DNA from: Methylotenera mobilis 13
Lineage (GTDB): Bacteria > Pseudomonadota > Gammaproteobacteria > Burkholderiales > Methylophilaceae
DNA length: 64,000 bases
Assembly (NCBI RefSeq): GCF_000384255.1
Contig: NZ_KB913035.1
Location: 186,001 to 250,000 of the forward strand
Reading direction: 5' to 3'
In this document: one piece after another, positions 9,859 to 19,953 of the stretch
How the letters are laid out: every line of letters starts with the position of its first letter
Numbering within the stretch: the first letter of the stretch is position 1
Translations under genes and position numbers: made by a program
The notes under the pieces: generated by a model
What the model was told of the DNA's origin: nothing
What the model saw: only the letters and a program-made list of their open reading frames with translations
Databases searched by the model: none

Positions 9859-10248
9859 TTGGGATTATTTGATAGTTTAGCTGGTGCAGTGTTAGGCAAC
9901 ATGGGTGGTGATAAAGGAGCTATGTTGCAGATTGCCATGGATTTATTTAAACAAAATGGTGGCTTAGAAGGTGTGCTAGCGAAGTTTAATGATGCTGGTT
10001 TTACTGAGCAAGCGGCTTCTTGGGTAAGCCAAGGCAATAACTTGCCAATCTCTGCCGAACAAATCATCCAAGTGCTGGGCCGTGACAATATTGCTAGCAT
10101 GGCTGAAAAACTCACCATGTCGCCCACTGATGTTAGTGCAAAAATTGCCGAATACTTACCTCAAGCAATCAACAAAATGACCCCTAACGGCAAAGTAGAT
10201 AGCAATTCTGGTAATCTGCTTGCAGCCGTGATGGGTATGCTTAAATAG
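9859..10248 (+). CDS. YidB-like DUF937 family protein
   Basis: A 129-residue Gly/Ala-rich protein starting GLFDSLAGAVLGNMGG with the C-terminal helical part EQIIQVLGRDNIASMAEKL, the pattern of the YidB (DUF937) family of unknown function. The start is TTG at 9859 with AAGGAG 6 bp upstream. It is followed by a hairpin and then uppP. No signal peptide or catalytic residues are visible. Confidence 0.8.
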   Translation: MGLFDSLAGAVLGNMGGDKGAMLQIAMDLFKQNGGLEGVLAKFNDAGFTEQAASWVSQGNNLPISAEQIIQVLGRDNIASMAEKLTMSPTDVSAKIAEYLPQAINKMTPNGKVDSNSGNLLAAVMGMLK

Positions 10249-10275
10249 CCAACGCCATTATTAAGAGCAAGTGTG

Positions 10276-10306
10276 AATAGAAAAGGTGCTTACCCCCTTT
10301 TCTATT
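10276..10306 (+). terminator. Hairpin after the YidB-like gene
   Basis: An 11-bp perfect stem (AATAGAAAAGG / CCTTTTCTATT) with a 9-base loop lies 28 bp after the stop. There is no clear T tract, so termination may be weak. Confidence 0.5.
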
Positions 10307-10428
10307 AATCATTCCAACACTTTGCGCTATTGCTGTTAACATTAATGTGCAACCTAATAAAGTACCTTAATACAGACTTACTAGTTTGCAGTCCGCCTCA
10401 AAACCTCTTTCTTAATTAAAATCAGCAT

Positions 10429-11256
10429 ATGGATATATTGTTATTACTTAAAGCCGCTTTGCTTGGCGTTGTTGAGGGCGCTACAGAGTTCTTGCCTATC
10501 TCCAGCACTGGTCATTTAATTCTGGCTGGCGACTTGCTCAACTTCATGAACCATGAAAAACGCAACGTATTTGATATTGCAATTCAACTCGGTGCCATCT
10601 TAGCGGTTGTTTGGGAATATCGTAGACGTTTTGTGAGTACATTTGCAGGCATTGGACGTGACCCCATCGCCAACCGCTTAATCATTAACTTAGCCATTGC
10701 TTTCTTACCGCTAGCTATCTTAGGTTTAACGTTTGGTGACACAATCAAAACTCACCTATTTAAACCAGTGCCAGTCGCTTTAGCATTTATTATTGGTGGA
10801 TTTATTATTTTATGGGCAGAGAAACGTACGCATACAGTCACCATCGAAACAGTAGATGACATTCGCCCCATAGATGCTTTAAAACTAGGGCTAGCACAGG
10901 CAGTTGCATTGATTCCTGGCATGTCTCGCTCTGGCTCTACTATTATCGGCGGACTATTTTTTGGCTTGTCACGCAAAGCGGCTGCTGAATTTTCATTTTT
11001 CCTTGCTGTCCCAACGCTAGGTATTGCTTCTATTTACTCGATGTACAAAGATCGCGCGCTACTTAGTATGGATGACATGGGCGCATGGGCAATGGGGTTT
11101 ATATTTTCTTTCATTAGTGCCATGATTGCGGTTAGAGCGCTTATTCGCTATGTCAGCAACCATGACTTTACAATTTTTGCATGGTATCGCCTTGTGTTTG
11201 GCGTAATCGTACTGGTGACGGCTTATACAGGTTTGGTGGACTGGACAGTGCACTAA
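10429..11256 (+). CDS. uppP: Undecaprenyl-diphosphatase
   Basis: A 275-residue multi-pass membrane enzyme that dephosphorylates undecaprenyl pyrophosphate to recycle the lipid carrier for peptidoglycan synthesis; overexpression gives bacitracin resistance in other species. Both signature motifs are present: [16 protein letters not shown] near the N-terminus (catalytic Glu and Ser) and [13 protein letters not shown] in the middle. The length is normal. The ATG at 10429 has only a weak ribosome site. Confidence 0.96.
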   Translation: MDILLLLKAALLGVVEGATEFLPISSTGHLILAGDLLNFMNHEKRNVFDIAIQLGAILAVVWEYRRRFVSTFAGIGRDPIANRLIINLAIAFLPLAILGLTFGDTIKTHLFKPVPVALAFIIGGFIILWAEKRTHTVTIETVDDIRPIDALKLGLAQAVALIPGMSRSGSTIIGGLFFGLSRKAAAEFSFFLAVPTLGIASIYSMYKDRALLSMDDMGAWAMGFIFSFISAMIAVRALIRYVSNHDFTIFAWYRLVFGVIVLVTAYTGLVDWTVH

Positions 11257-11341
11257 AGCACAATCAACGATATATACGTGCATGTAGACTAATGATGATG
11301 GCAAGTTAATCATCAATATGAATTAATAATAAGGTGACATC

Positions 11342-14041
11342 ATGAAAAAAATATTGAAATATGGTCTTATTGGCCTAGCGGGAATAGTTGCGTTGTTGGT
11401 GTTGGCAGTCGCCATCATCTCCGCAACATTCAACCCGAATGACTACAAGCCTCTAATTATTAAGCTAGTGCAAGAGAAAAAGCAGCGCACCCTAACAATT
11501 GAAGGTGATATCAAGCTCGCTTTCTGGCCAAAAATTGGGGCAGATCTAGGCAAGGTTTCAATTTCAGAACACAAATCTGAGCAAACATTTGCCTCTATTC
11601 AAGGTGCTAAAGTATCACTTGCCCTTCTGCCGCTACTTAAAAAAGAGCTAGTTGTGGATACCATCTACATTGATGGCGCTCAGGCTAATATCATTAAATA
11701 TAAAGACGGCACCACTAACTTTGATGACTTACTCAGCAAAGATGAAGAAGAGTCCGAGCAAATTAAATTTGATGTGGATGGCGTTAAAGTCACCAACTCT
11801 GCCGTCAACTATAGCGATGAAGGCACTGGTGCAAAATATGCACTTTCTAAATTCAATTTAACCTCTGGTCATATTGCTTTAGCTGAGCCGATTGATTTAG
11901 CCACTGACTTTAGTGCCACTGCAAACCAACCTGCAATCGCTGCCGATATCAAACTAAAAGGTAATTTCTTGGCAGATCCTGAAGCCAAACACTTTGCCGC
12001 AAAAGACTTAGACGCTTCCATAAAAGGTGACTTACTAGGCGGTAAAGATGTAGACATTACCATGAGTGGCGACGTTGATGCCAAACCTGAAACTCGTGAA
12101 CTCTTAATCGACAGCCTAAAACTGGCATTATCTGGTCAATTTGATGGCGCCAAAGTGACGCTAGATTTAAACGCACCAGCACTGGTTGCGCAAAAAAATG
12201 AAGTAACGAGCAAGAAAATCACCGTTAACTTAAACCAAGAAAAAGCGAATGATTCATTTAAAGCAAGCTTGGTATTGTCTGACATTAAAGGCTCACCTAA
12301 AGCCTTACAAAGCAGTGGTATCAGTGGTGAAATTGCTGGCACACAAGGTAAACGTAGCATTAACGGCAAATTTTCATCTCCCTTCCAAGGCAACCTTGAG
12401 AGCTTGATTTTCGACTTACCTAAATTTGCTGGCAATGTAGATATTAAAGATCCTGCTATCCCTAACGGTAGCGCTAAAGTAAATTTTAATTTAAGTTTGC
12501 ACGCTGATGTTAAACAAGAACAAGTGAATAGCAAGTTCATGATGAACGTTGATAACACCAAACTGAATGGTCAGGTTGCGGTTGCCCACTTTAAAAAACC
12601 AAATATTCAGTTTAATTTAAACGCCGATACTTTAGATTTAAACAAACTTCTAGGTGCTAGTAATAAAAAAGCAGAGCCTAAGAAAGCCGACCCTGCAGGC
12701 CAAAAACCTGCCGATTTATCTGCATTAGCTAATCTGTTATTAGATGGCAAAATCAATATTGGCAATATTATTTATGAAAAATATCGCTTATCAGGTCTGA
12801 ATGTCAACATTAAAGCCGATGGTGAGAAGCTGACATTATCAGGCCTGAATGTTAAGTTTGATGACAGCCAGATTAAAGGTGGTTTAGGTATCAGCCAGTT
12901 TAATAAACCACTTTATACGTTTGATCTTGATATAGACCAGCTTAATCTTGATAAATACATCATTGCAAGTGATAAACCAGCAGAAACCAAAGCAAACACT
13001 GGCGATGCTCCGATTGATTTAAGCGCACTTAAAGCACTGAATGCGAATGGCTCTATCCGTATTGGTAACTTAAGATACGGTAAAACTAAAGCCTCAAACG
13101 TGCGTGTTGATCTAAAAGCCGCCAATGGTATTGCCACGATTGCGCCCTTGTCTGCCAATTTGTATCAAGGTAGCATGAACGGCTCACTGAGCGTGGATGC
13201 CCGCAATACACCTAGTATTGCGTTTAAGCAAGACATGAAAGGCATTGCGATTGGCCCCTTGCTGGTAGATGCCATTAACAACGATATGCTAGATGGAAAA
13301 GGCACACTCAATGTAGATGTGACAGCCTCTGGCAATACCGTTGGCGCAATGAAAAAAGCGCTTAACGGTAAATCTTCACTGCAGCTTGCAGATGGCGCAA
13401 TCAAAGGCATTGACATCGCTGGCACCATTCGCAATGCAAAATCTAAGCTAAACGTCCTCAAAGGCCAAAGCAGTATTGGCGCTGATCAAACTCAAAAAAC
13501 CGACTTCAGTGAGCTATCAGCATCGTTTGATATTAAAAATGGCGTTGCACACAATGAAGACCTCGCCATGAAAGCCCCTATTTTGCGCTTAGCCAAAGGT
13601 GATAGCCGGGGCGATGTCGATATCGCCAATGAAACTATTAATTACTTAGCTAAGCCTACTATTGTTAAATCAATCAAAGGGCAAGGTGGTGCTGATTTAG
13701 ATGCACTTGCTGGCGTTTCAATTCCAGTAAAAGTAACGGGTACCTTCTCAGCCCCTAAATATGGCGTTGACTTTGCCTCTCTTGGCACTGCCATTGCGAA
13801 ATCTAACCTACTAGACAAAGTAGGTGGCGATAAAGCAGGCGCGGTTAAAAGCTTAATCGGTGATGGAGATAAAGTAGACGCGCTAAAAGGGTTGTTAGGT
13901 AAGAGCAAACCAGCAGAAACTGCACCAGCTAGTGGCGACGCTACTAAAACAGACAGCACAACAACAGAGCAGCCAAAATCTGCTGAAGAGATCGCAAAAG
14001 AAAAAGCTGAGCAAAAGCTCAAAAAACTTCTTAACTTTTAA
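11342..14041 (+). CDS. asmA: AsmA family protein
   Basis: A large 899-residue protein with one N-terminal membrane anchor (about residues 5-28) followed by FNPNDYKPLIIKLVQEKKQR, the start of the AsmA domain, and long repetitive beta-rich regions in the periplasm. The C-terminal AsmA-like core (LSANLYQGSMNG ... VDVTASG) is intact, and the tail ends in a charged Lys/Glu-rich helix. AsmA relatives bridge the inner and outer membranes and are linked to phospholipid transport and outer-membrane assembly. AAGGTGACATC precedes the ATG. It stands between uppP and mutY, a frequent order in betaproteobacteria. Confidence 0.88.
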   Translation: MKKILKYGLIGLAGIVALLVLAVAIISATFNPNDYKPLIIKLVQEKKQRTLTIEGDIKLAFWPKIGADLGKVSISEHKSEQTFASIQGAKVSLALLPLLKKELVVDTIYIDGAQANIIKYKDGTTNFDDLLSKDEEESEQIKFDVDGVKVTNSAVNYSDEGTGAKYALSKFNLTSGHIALAEPIDLATDFSATANQPAIAADIKLKGNFLADPEAKHFAAKDLDASIKGDLLGGKDVDITMSGDVDAKPETRELLIDSLKLALSGQFDGAKVTLDLNAPALVAQKNEVTSKKITVNLNQEKANDSFKASLVLSDIKGSPKALQSSGISGEIAGTQGKRSINGKFSSPFQGNLESLIFDLPKFAGNVDIKDPAIPNGSAKVNFNLSLHADVKQEQVNSKFMMNVDNTKLNGQVAVAHFKKPNIQFNLNADTLDLNKLLGASNKKAEPKKADPAGQKPADLSALANLLLDGKINIGNIIYEKYRLSGLNVNIKADGEKLTLSGLNVKFDDSQIKGGLGISQFNKPLYTFDLDIDQLNLDKYIIASDKPAETKANTGDAPIDLSALKALNANGSIRIGNLRYGKTKASNVRVDLKAANGIATIAPLSANLYQGSMNGSLSVDARNTPSIAFKQDMKGIAIGPLLVDAINNDMLDGKGTLNVDVTASGNTVGAMKKALNGKSSLQLADGAIKGIDIAGTIRNAKSKLNVLKGQSSIGADQTQKTDFSELSASFDIKNGVAHNEDLAMKAPILRLAKGDSRGDVDIANETINYLAKPTIVKSIKGQGGADLDALAGVSIPVKVTGTFSAPKYGVDFASLGTAIAKSNLLDKVGGDKAGAVKSLIGDGDKVDALKGLLGKSKPAETAPASGDATKTDSTTTEQPKSAEEIAKEKAEQKLKKLLNF

Positions 14042-14106
14042 TTGGTCTCAACGAATCAATGAGTTAGCAATATTCTATACGCCACTACATCAAGAACCTA
14101 TTACTC

Positions 14107-15165
14107 ATGACTGACTTTGCCAGCCGCCTCATTACTTGGCAAAAAATACATGGCCGCCATGATCTACCCTGGCAAAACACTACAGACCCTTATGCCATCT
14201 GGGTTTCTGAAATCATGCTGCAGCAAACTCAGGTAACTGCGGTCATTGGTTATTATGCTAAATTCATGGCACGATTTCCAACCATTTCCGCATTGGCGAA
14301 TGCCACTCAAGACGAGGTATTGCAACACTGGAGCGGCCTTGGCTATTACTCAAGAGCGCGCAACCTGCATCATGCAGCACAAACCATCGTAGACGAGCAT
14401 GACGGCGTGTTTCCGCAAGACTTCGACACCATACAAACACTGTCTGGAATAGGTCGCTCTACAGCTGCCGCAATCGCCTCCTTTGCCTTTCATCAAGTGC
14501 AAACGATTCTGGATGGCAATGTTAAGCGTGTACTGACTAGACACTTTGCAATCTCAGGCTGGCCTAGCACTCCAAAAGTTGAAAAATCATTATGGTTGCT
14601 TGCTGAAAAACTATTACCGCAGTCAGACATGGTTGCCTACACACAAGGTCTGATGGACTTAGGGGCAACTATCTGCACAAGGAGTAAACCTAAATGTACG
14701 TTATGCCCTTTAAATGACAGCTGTTTAGCGCGCGAACAAAACCTTACCGCTGTGCTACCTACCTCAAAACCAAAAAAGAGTATCCCAGAGAAAAACACAA
14801 CCATGCTCATCTTGCGACAAGGCAATGAAGTGATGCTGGTAAAACGTCCTCCGACGGGCATATGGGGTGGTTTATGGAGTTTCCCAGAGCACGACGAAAT
14901 CGCAGAAATTACCAATGATTATGCAGCGGTTGTAATGGATCAATTTGGCATATCAGCGATTGCTAACAAGGCGCTGCCAACTGTTAGTCATGCCTTTACC
15001 CATTTCAAGCTACACATCAAACCACAACCGTTAGCCCTAACAAAACAAGCTCCTCAACCAAGAGAGGCTGGCTTTATCTGGTTAAGTATCGAAGATGCAA
15101 TTGGAGCAGCAATCCCCACCCCAATAAGAAATATTCTCTTATCTCTGCTCAAGCATCCATCTTAA
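14107..15165 (+). CDS. mutY: Adenine DNA glycosylase MutY
   Basis: A 352-residue enzyme that removes adenine mispaired with 8-oxoguanine. It shows the HhH-GPD glycosylase domain with catalytic Glu in SEIMLQQTQV, the helix-hairpin-helix LSGIGRSTAAAI, catalytic Asp in LDGNVKRVL, the 4Fe-4S motif C-x6-C-x2-C-x5-C (in CTRSKPKCTLCPLNDSC) and a C-terminal NUDIX-like 8-oxoG recognition domain (PPTGIWGGLWSFPE). The hairpin has Ser where LPGIG is usual, a mild deviation. Length and motifs are otherwise standard. Confidence 0.96.
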   Translation: MTDFASRLITWQKIHGRHDLPWQNTTDPYAIWVSEIMLQQTQVTAVIGYYAKFMARFPTISALANATQDEVLQHWSGLGYYSRARNLHHAAQTIVDEHDGVFPQDFDTIQTLSGIGRSTAAAIASFAFHQVQTILDGNVKRVLTRHFAISGWPSTPKVEKSLWLLAEKLLPQSDMVAYTQGLMDLGATICTRSKPKCTLCPLNDSCLAREQNLTAVLPTSKPKKSIPEKNTTMLILRQGNEVMLVKRPPTGIWGGLWSFPEHDEIAEITNDYAAVVMDQFGISAIANKALPTVSHAFTHFKLHIKPQPLALTKQAPQPREAGFIWLSIEDAIGAAIPTPIRNILLSLLKHPS

Positions 15166-15303
15166 TTTCACAATACCTTGCCCTATGCCATTCTAAGGCG
15201 TAGGATTAAAACATACAGAAACACTAAAACCAACCTGATTGAATCTATCGCCTAAACAACGGTCATATAAACTTATCTAACAACAAACATAGGAGAAATA
15301 AGA

Positions 15304-15627
15304 ATGGCTAATAATTTACCTTCACAAGTAGATGTTTCTAAAGAGCAACTGATTGCGGACTTCAAAGTAGTGATTGCCGATGCTGAGGCTTTACTCAAAG
15401 CAACTGCAAGCCAAGGTGGCGAGGCCATGGCTAATTTGCGCGCTAAAACTGAAGAGTCTTTAGCAGTTGCGAAAGAAAAACTGGCTGATGCCCAAGAGGT
15501 ATTGGTAGCAAAAACAAAAGCGGCAGCACGAGCAACCGATGACTACGTACACGATAAACCTTGGCATGCAGTTGGTATTGCCGCTGGTGTAGGTTTAGTA
15601 GTTGGCTTACTTATTGGTCGTCGTTAA
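15304..15627 (+). CDS. ElaB/YqjD/DUF883 family membrane-anchored protein
   Basis: A 107-residue protein with a long amphipathic helical body and one C-terminal hydrophobic anchor (GIAAGVGLVVGLLIG) ending in a double arginine, the layout of YqjD/ElaB proteins that bind stationary-phase ribosomes at the inner membrane in E. coli. AGGAGAAATAAGA precedes the ATG. It begins a three-gene operon matching the enterobacterial yqjD-yqjE-yqjK order. Confidence 0.85.
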   Translation: MANNLPSQVDVSKEQLIADFKVVIADAEALLKATASQGGEAMANLRAKTEESLAVAKEKLADAQEVLVAKTKAAARATDDYVHDKPWHAVGIAAGVGLVVGLLIGRR

Positions 15628-15632
15628 TTACA

Positions 15633-16016
15633 ATGAATGACAGCAATAACAACGACGGTCTATTAGGCTCACTTAAAAGACTCACCAACACGTTTATTGC
15701 GATTGTACACACGCGCCTTGAACTCCTTAGTACGGATTTGGAAGAAGGGCGTGAACGTCTAATCTCACTACTGGCGATGACTTTTGTTGCCTTGTTCTGC
15801 CTGTGCTTTGGTATGGTGTTGCTCGCTATTTTAGTGGTGGTCTTATTCTGGGATACGCATCGCTTACTCGTATTAAGTCTGTTGACTGGTCTTTTTATTG
15901 TGACAGGTGGTGTGATTGGTGCACTAGCAATTCGCGCACTTAAATCAATGCCTAGAATGTTCGAAGCCAGCCTAGCTGAGCTGGTTAAAGATCATCAAGA
16001 AACCAATAAAGATTAG
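15633..16016 (+). CDS. YqjE-like phage-holin-family membrane protein
   Basis: A 127-residue protein starting MNDSNNNDGLLGSLKRL with two central transmembrane helices (about residues 45-70 and 74-100) between charged helices, as in the YqjE/holin superfamily III proteins. I chose the ATG at 15633, 5 bp after the previous stop, rather than an earlier in-frame start inside the upstream gene. It is translationally coupled with its neighbours. The exact role is unknown. Confidence 0.8.
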   Translation: MNDSNNNDGLLGSLKRLTNTFIAIVHTRLELLSTDLEEGRERLISLLAMTFVALFCLCFGMVLLAILVVVLFWDTHRLLVLSLLTGLFIVTGGVIGALAIRALKSMPRMFEASLAELVKDHQETNKD

Positions 16017-16025
16017 GAGCTATTT

Positions 16026-16316
16026 GTGAGTCCTAAACGAGCCACTATCGCAGAACGCCGCGAAAAACTAATCCTTAAAGCAGCTTCTCAGCGTACTTTA
16101 TTAGCGCAGGACATCGCGCCTTTGGGTAAACCATTAACCATTGCTTACCGCGGCTTTCAACTGGTGCGCTACGTCAGGCAACATCCTATTTTAATGCTAG
16201 GGGTCACTACGGCGATTAGCGTTATACGTCCTACCCGCGTTCTCAAATGGTTAAAAACAGGGTTTTCTGCACTAAATCTGGCGCGTAGTGTCAGTGATAT
16301 CTTAATTAAGAAATAA
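16026..16316 (+). CDS. YqjK-like protein
   Basis: A 96-residue basic protein starting at a GTG at 16026 with TAGGAGC upstream. It has a hydrophobic patch around residues 57-75 and a positively charged N-terminus (AERREKLILKAASQR). Position after yqjD- and yqjE-like genes supports the YqjK assignment more than sequence alone. A strong terminator follows directly. Confidence 0.65.
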   Translation: MSPKRATIAERREKLILKAASQRTLLAQDIAPLGKPLTIAYRGFQLVRYVRQHPILMLGVTTAISVIRPTRVLKWLKTGFSALNLARSVSDILIKK

Positions 16317-16341
16317 AAAAAGCGGCTATCAGCCGCTTTTC
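16317..16341. terminator. Bidirectional terminator between yqjK and fae
   Basis: AGCGGCT-atc-AGCCGCT with A and T runs on both sides. It begins directly after the yqjK-like stop and can also serve the leftward fae paralogue. Confidence 0.9.
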
Positions 16342-16421
16342 TATTTCTTTCCCTACATTTCGATGCTTAACACTACAAAGCTTAAGCATCCATATAGATT
16401 CAGATAACTTAGTAAGCTATC

Positions 16422-16973
16422 TTATTTTTGATCCCAAGAATCTTCCCACATGCAGTGTTTGATTTTGTGACGGTTAGCAATCAACTCATCAATGCTAGGC
16501 TCGTCGTTCAATGCACGCTTAATCGCCAATTTAGTCGCATCATAGTTGTTTTTGTACATATCAGCTTTGTCTAAAGTGCCTGCCTTTTCTAATTCGATAC
16601 AACCTGGGTCAATCCACACCAAGCTAATAATGCACAAATCATTAGCTTGCTCTTTAGGAATGATACCTTCGATTACACAGTCCAAAATCGCATCAGCAGT
16701 AGCTGCTTGCACCACACCACCGAACAAAGCTACATCTGTGCTGCCTTTTAATGTTACTTTTGGTACGGTCATACATACTGGGCGTACCAATTGGTTGATA
16801 TCACGTACCGCAAACATTGCAGTGTGGCCTTTGCTTTGTGCCATTAAGTTTGCAAATGCTTGGCCTACTGGGCCGTCAACCGCGCCGATTAAGATTTCTG
16901 GCATTGCTGCGGTAACGTCTTTACCTTCTGAGTAAACTGTCGCTTCGCCTGCTTTGAAAATGATTTTTGACAT
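16422..16973 (-). CDS. Formaldehyde-activating enzyme paralogue (Fae-like, catalytic His replaced)
   Basis: A 183-residue Fae-family protein. True Fae condenses formaldehyde with tetrahydromethanopterin in methylotrophs. The family core is clear: GQAFANLMAQSKGHTAMFAV, the IEGIIPKEQANDLCI segment and NNYDATKLAIKRALNDEP. In the N-terminal active-site segment, where standard Fae has EVAHIDLIIG with the proposed catalytic His17, this protein reads TAAMPEILIG, so His becomes Met and the nearby Asp becomes Glu. It also has an insert with two extra acidic residues before KNNYDATK and a C-terminal extension. This fits the divergent Fae2/Fae3-type paralogues of methylotrophs, whose function is not settled. 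I chose the ATG at 16973 with AAGGATTTCTC upstream; the longer frame is hydrophobic and unsupported. Confidence 0.88.
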   Translation of the reverse strand: MSKIIFKAGEATVYSEGKDVTAAMPEILIGAVDGPVGQAFANLMAQSKGHTAMFAVRDINQLVRPVCMTVPKVTLKGSTDVALFGGVVQAATADAILDCVIEGIIPKEQANDLCIISLVWIDPGCIELEKAGTLDKADMYKNNYDATKLAIKRALNDEPSIDELIANRHKIKHCMWEDSWDQK

Positions 16974-17231
16974 GAGAAATCCTTGAGAAAATAAAACGAT
17001 GAAAAATACGAATAAAATCAATGATGCTATTCTATAAAGTAGGATTTTATAGAATAGCCTTGCTTTAAGCAATTTACATCCAAATTAAAGCATCGCTGAC
17101 ACCCACCAACCACTCACCAGCACTCATACCCAAGATAAACAGTGACCCACTCCGCCACAAACGCACTAAACTGGTGCGTAAAATTGGAGCGTAGTGTAAT
17201 ATCATTAAAAAATTAACTTAGGTTAGCAAGC

Positions 17232-18416
17232 TTGGAAAAACTTAAAAATTGGCTGAAAGGCTTTGTCCCTGAACGTATTGCCGTTAATCGTACTGAACGC
17301 CTGCGTGCTGGTATTGGCGCTTTTATCGGTATTTTGTTCACAGGCTTAGTGACCGTTTTAATAGAGGGTGATACTAGCACTATCCCCTATCTTATTGCTC
17401 CAATGGGTGCATCTGCCGTACTGTTATTCGCAGTACCTTCAAGCCCGTTAGCCCAACCTTGGTCTATTATTGGTGGCAATACCACAGCAGCTATCATCGG
17501 CGTGACTTGTGCCATGTGGATTGCACATCCTGCCACTGCCGCAGCTGTGGCAGTCAGCCTTTCCATTGTGGCCATGTTTGCATTAAGATGCATCCACCCA
17601 CCCAGCGGTGCAGTTGCCCTCACCGCAGTGCTAGGGGGTGCCACTATCCATGCACAAGGCTATTGGTTTGTATTGGCTCCTGTCGCGCTAAACTCGTTTA
17701 TTCTCTTACTGGTTGCCATCCTATTCAACAATGCTACACGCCGTCCTTATCCACATCTCACAGCAAAAGCTTCGCAGCATTTAACCAATGATATTCCTGC
17801 TGAAATGCGCTTTGGCTTTAATACAGAAGATTTAAACGCCGTACTAAAAGAATACAACCAAGTGCTCGACGTCAGCCGTGATGACTTGCAAAGCTTGTTA
17901 CAACAAACTGAAATGCACGCTTACCGCCGCCGCTTTGGTGAAATTGTCTGCGCAGACATTATGTCTAAGGATGTTGTGACTGTAGTGTTCGGCACCTTAC
18001 TAGAAGACGCTTGGCTACTCATGCGGCAACACGAAATCAAAGCACTACCAGTAATAGACCGTGCACGGCGTGTGGTAGGAATCATCACTCAGGCCAACTT
18101 TATGCAACATGCCAATTTAGAGGTATATGAAGGCTTTGAAACTAAACTCAAAAGCTTTATCCGCAGAAGTTATACACTTTCTTCGCAAAAGCCTGAAGTA
18201 GTAGGCCAAATCATGACATCTCCAGCGGTTACTGCCTCTTCAAATATGCATATTATTGAGTTGATCCCATTGATGACTCAAGCAAATGTCCATCACCATA
18301 TCCCAGTGATTGATGATGAGCGTCGTTTGGTAGGCATGGTGACACAGTCTGACTTAGTTTCCGCGCTTTACCACGGCCGCGTCGCTAACTTACGAACCTT
18401 AGGATTATCTTCATAA
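17232..18416 (+). CDS. HPP family membrane protein with tandem CBS domains
   Basis: A 394-residue protein. The N-terminal half is an HPP domain with four or five transmembrane helices and the naming motif in RCIHPPSGAVALTAVLGG. The C-terminal half holds two CBS domains (around residues 235-290 and 320-385), which usually bind adenosyl nucleotides and gate activity. Plant and cyanobacterial HPP proteins have been linked to nitrite transport, but the substrate here is not known. The TTG start at 17232 follows an AGGTTAGC-like site. It is divergent from the fae paralogue with a 258-bp shared promoter region. Confidence 0.85.
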   Translation: MEKLKNWLKGFVPERIAVNRTERLRAGIGAFIGILFTGLVTVLIEGDTSTIPYLIAPMGASAVLLFAVPSSPLAQPWSIIGGNTTAAIIGVTCAMWIAHPATAAAVAVSLSIVAMFALRCIHPPSGAVALTAVLGGATIHAQGYWFVLAPVALNSFILLLVAILFNNATRRPYPHLTAKASQHLTNDIPAEMRFGFNTEDLNAVLKEYNQVLDVSRDDLQSLLQQTEMHAYRRRFGEIVCADIMSKDVVTVVFGTLLEDAWLLMRQHEIKALPVIDRARRVVGIITQANFMQHANLEVYEGFETKLKSFIRRSYTLSSQKPEVVGQIMTSPAVTASSNMHIIELIPLMTQANVHHHIPVIDDERRLVGMVTQSDLVSALYHGRVANLRTLGLSS

Positions 18417-18472
18417 AAAACACCGATTAACGAAGCAATACGCCCGTATCTTCAACTGCCATGTTCACAACA

Positions 18473-19660
18473 TTACAACGTGTCATTAGCACGCATACTT
18501 GAGTAAGTAACCACTTGGTTACGTCCCTTTTGCTTAGCGCGGTACAACGCTTGATCGGCTGCTGTCACAAGGTCTTCAAATACTAAACCAATATCGTTCG
18601 AATCCGCTACGCCGATACTCACCGTCACATTAATACGATCTTTGCCTAACGTTAAGGTAAATTCTGAAAAAGCCAATCGCAAGCGCTCAGCTAACTCAAA
18701 TGCCTCTTTTTCAGTCGTAGCCGTTAGCAACATACAAAACTCTTCACCGCCATAGCGAGCGAAATAATCATCTGGTCGAATAGAGTTTTGGGCAATTTCA
18801 GCCAAAGAACAAAGGACCTTATCACCTGCAGGATGCCCATAACGATCATTGATCGTTTTAAAGAAATCGATATCAATCATCATAATCGCCAATGTCTCGC
18901 CTGTACGCATACAACGTGCTCTTAGACGCAAGGCATCTTCTTCAATTCGGCGACGATTCAAAGTACCAGTCAACGCATCACGCGATGCCATTTGATAGAC
19001 ATCGGCAATTAACCGATGGTTTAGCATCAATAAAAACCCAAACGCCACGCTAAATTCAAGTAGAGCCGCAATCAAAAATGGCAAAGTATTAATTGAGGTA
19101 TTTACATGCAAGCCTATCTCAGCATCAGTAGACAGTAGCAACGCTATTGCTCGCGCTAACATTAATAATGCTAAAGCTACAAATGAAGCACCGGTATACC
19201 AATATGCAAGCTTTTGTGAAGCCTCAACATTAATCAGCAGCGCACGAGCGCACACAATATAAACACTAAAAAACAAGAGAGAGTTAACAATCGCACGCAT
19301 GCGTGTGTCAGGATCGATCACACTAAACCAAATAGCTTGGCATATAGTCATGACAATAAATAAGATCAGTATGCTCCATGAAACAGGTCGCTTTTTAAAC
19401 GCCAGAATTCCTGTTAATTGTAAGCAGGTACCTAATGCAAATAGAGTTAAACCAATCACCGCGGCCCATTCATGTCCTGGGGTAGTTTGCCCATAAAAAT
19501 AGGCAAGACTAAACCCTAGGCACATCAATAGGCTAGCTATGGCCCATTGCCTCACGCCACGTATCGCACCTACACGTAATCCTGCTAACTCAAACAAGCA
19601 AAAAAACATAAACGCCATCATGGAAAACATCACCATAACAGTTCGTACATCTAAACCCAT
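18473..19660 (-). CDS. Membrane-bound diguanylate cyclase (GGDEF domain)
   Basis: A 395-residue protein with about seven N-terminal transmembrane helices and a C-terminal GGDEF domain. The catalytic signature is GGEEF (ARYGGEEFCMLL), preceded by RPDD five residues upstream, which fits the inhibitory I-site RxxD. It should make c-di-GMP in response to an unknown membrane signal. I chose the ATG at 19660 because GGAGAG lies 3-8 bp before it; the longer frame starts with a TTG inside that site. It is transcribed away from pqqA. Confidence 0.9.
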   Translation of the reverse strand: MGLDVRTVMVMFSMMAFMFFCLFELAGLRVGAIRGVRQWAIASLLMCLGFSLAYFYGQTTPGHEWAAVIGLTLFALGTCLQLTGILAFKKRPVSWSILILFIVMTICQAIWFSVIDPDTRMRAIVNSLLFFSVYIVCARALLINVEASQKLAYWYTGASFVALALLMLARAIALLLSTDAEIGLHVNTSINTLPFLIAALLEFSVAFGFLLMLNHRLIADVYQMASRDALTGTLNRRRIEEDALRLRARCMRTGETLAIMMIDIDFFKTINDRYGHPAGDKVLCSLAEIAQNSIRPDDYFARYGGEEFCMLLTATTEKEAFELAERLRLAFSEFTLTLGKDRINVTVSIGVADSNDIGLVFEDLVTAADQALYRAKQKGRNQVVTYSSMRANDTL

Positions 19661-19953
19661 AAACTCTCCCAATAACGATCAGTATAACGCTTTGAATTGT
19701 TGATTTTTATGAAATTAAAAGCATTTTTAATACCAACAATTTAATACCATGATTGTTATTAGAAATACTACATGCATTTGATAAGGTTACCCCACTACCT
19801 CTCACAAATTATTTACTCCCTTATCATGTTAAGTAAAATCATGAGCACGCATTCATTAAACTACATACGCCTTAAATGAAACCGTTCAGTATGATGTGAA
19901 TCATACAAGCACGACATCAATATTGATGTAAATAAAACTAAAGGAGAATTACT

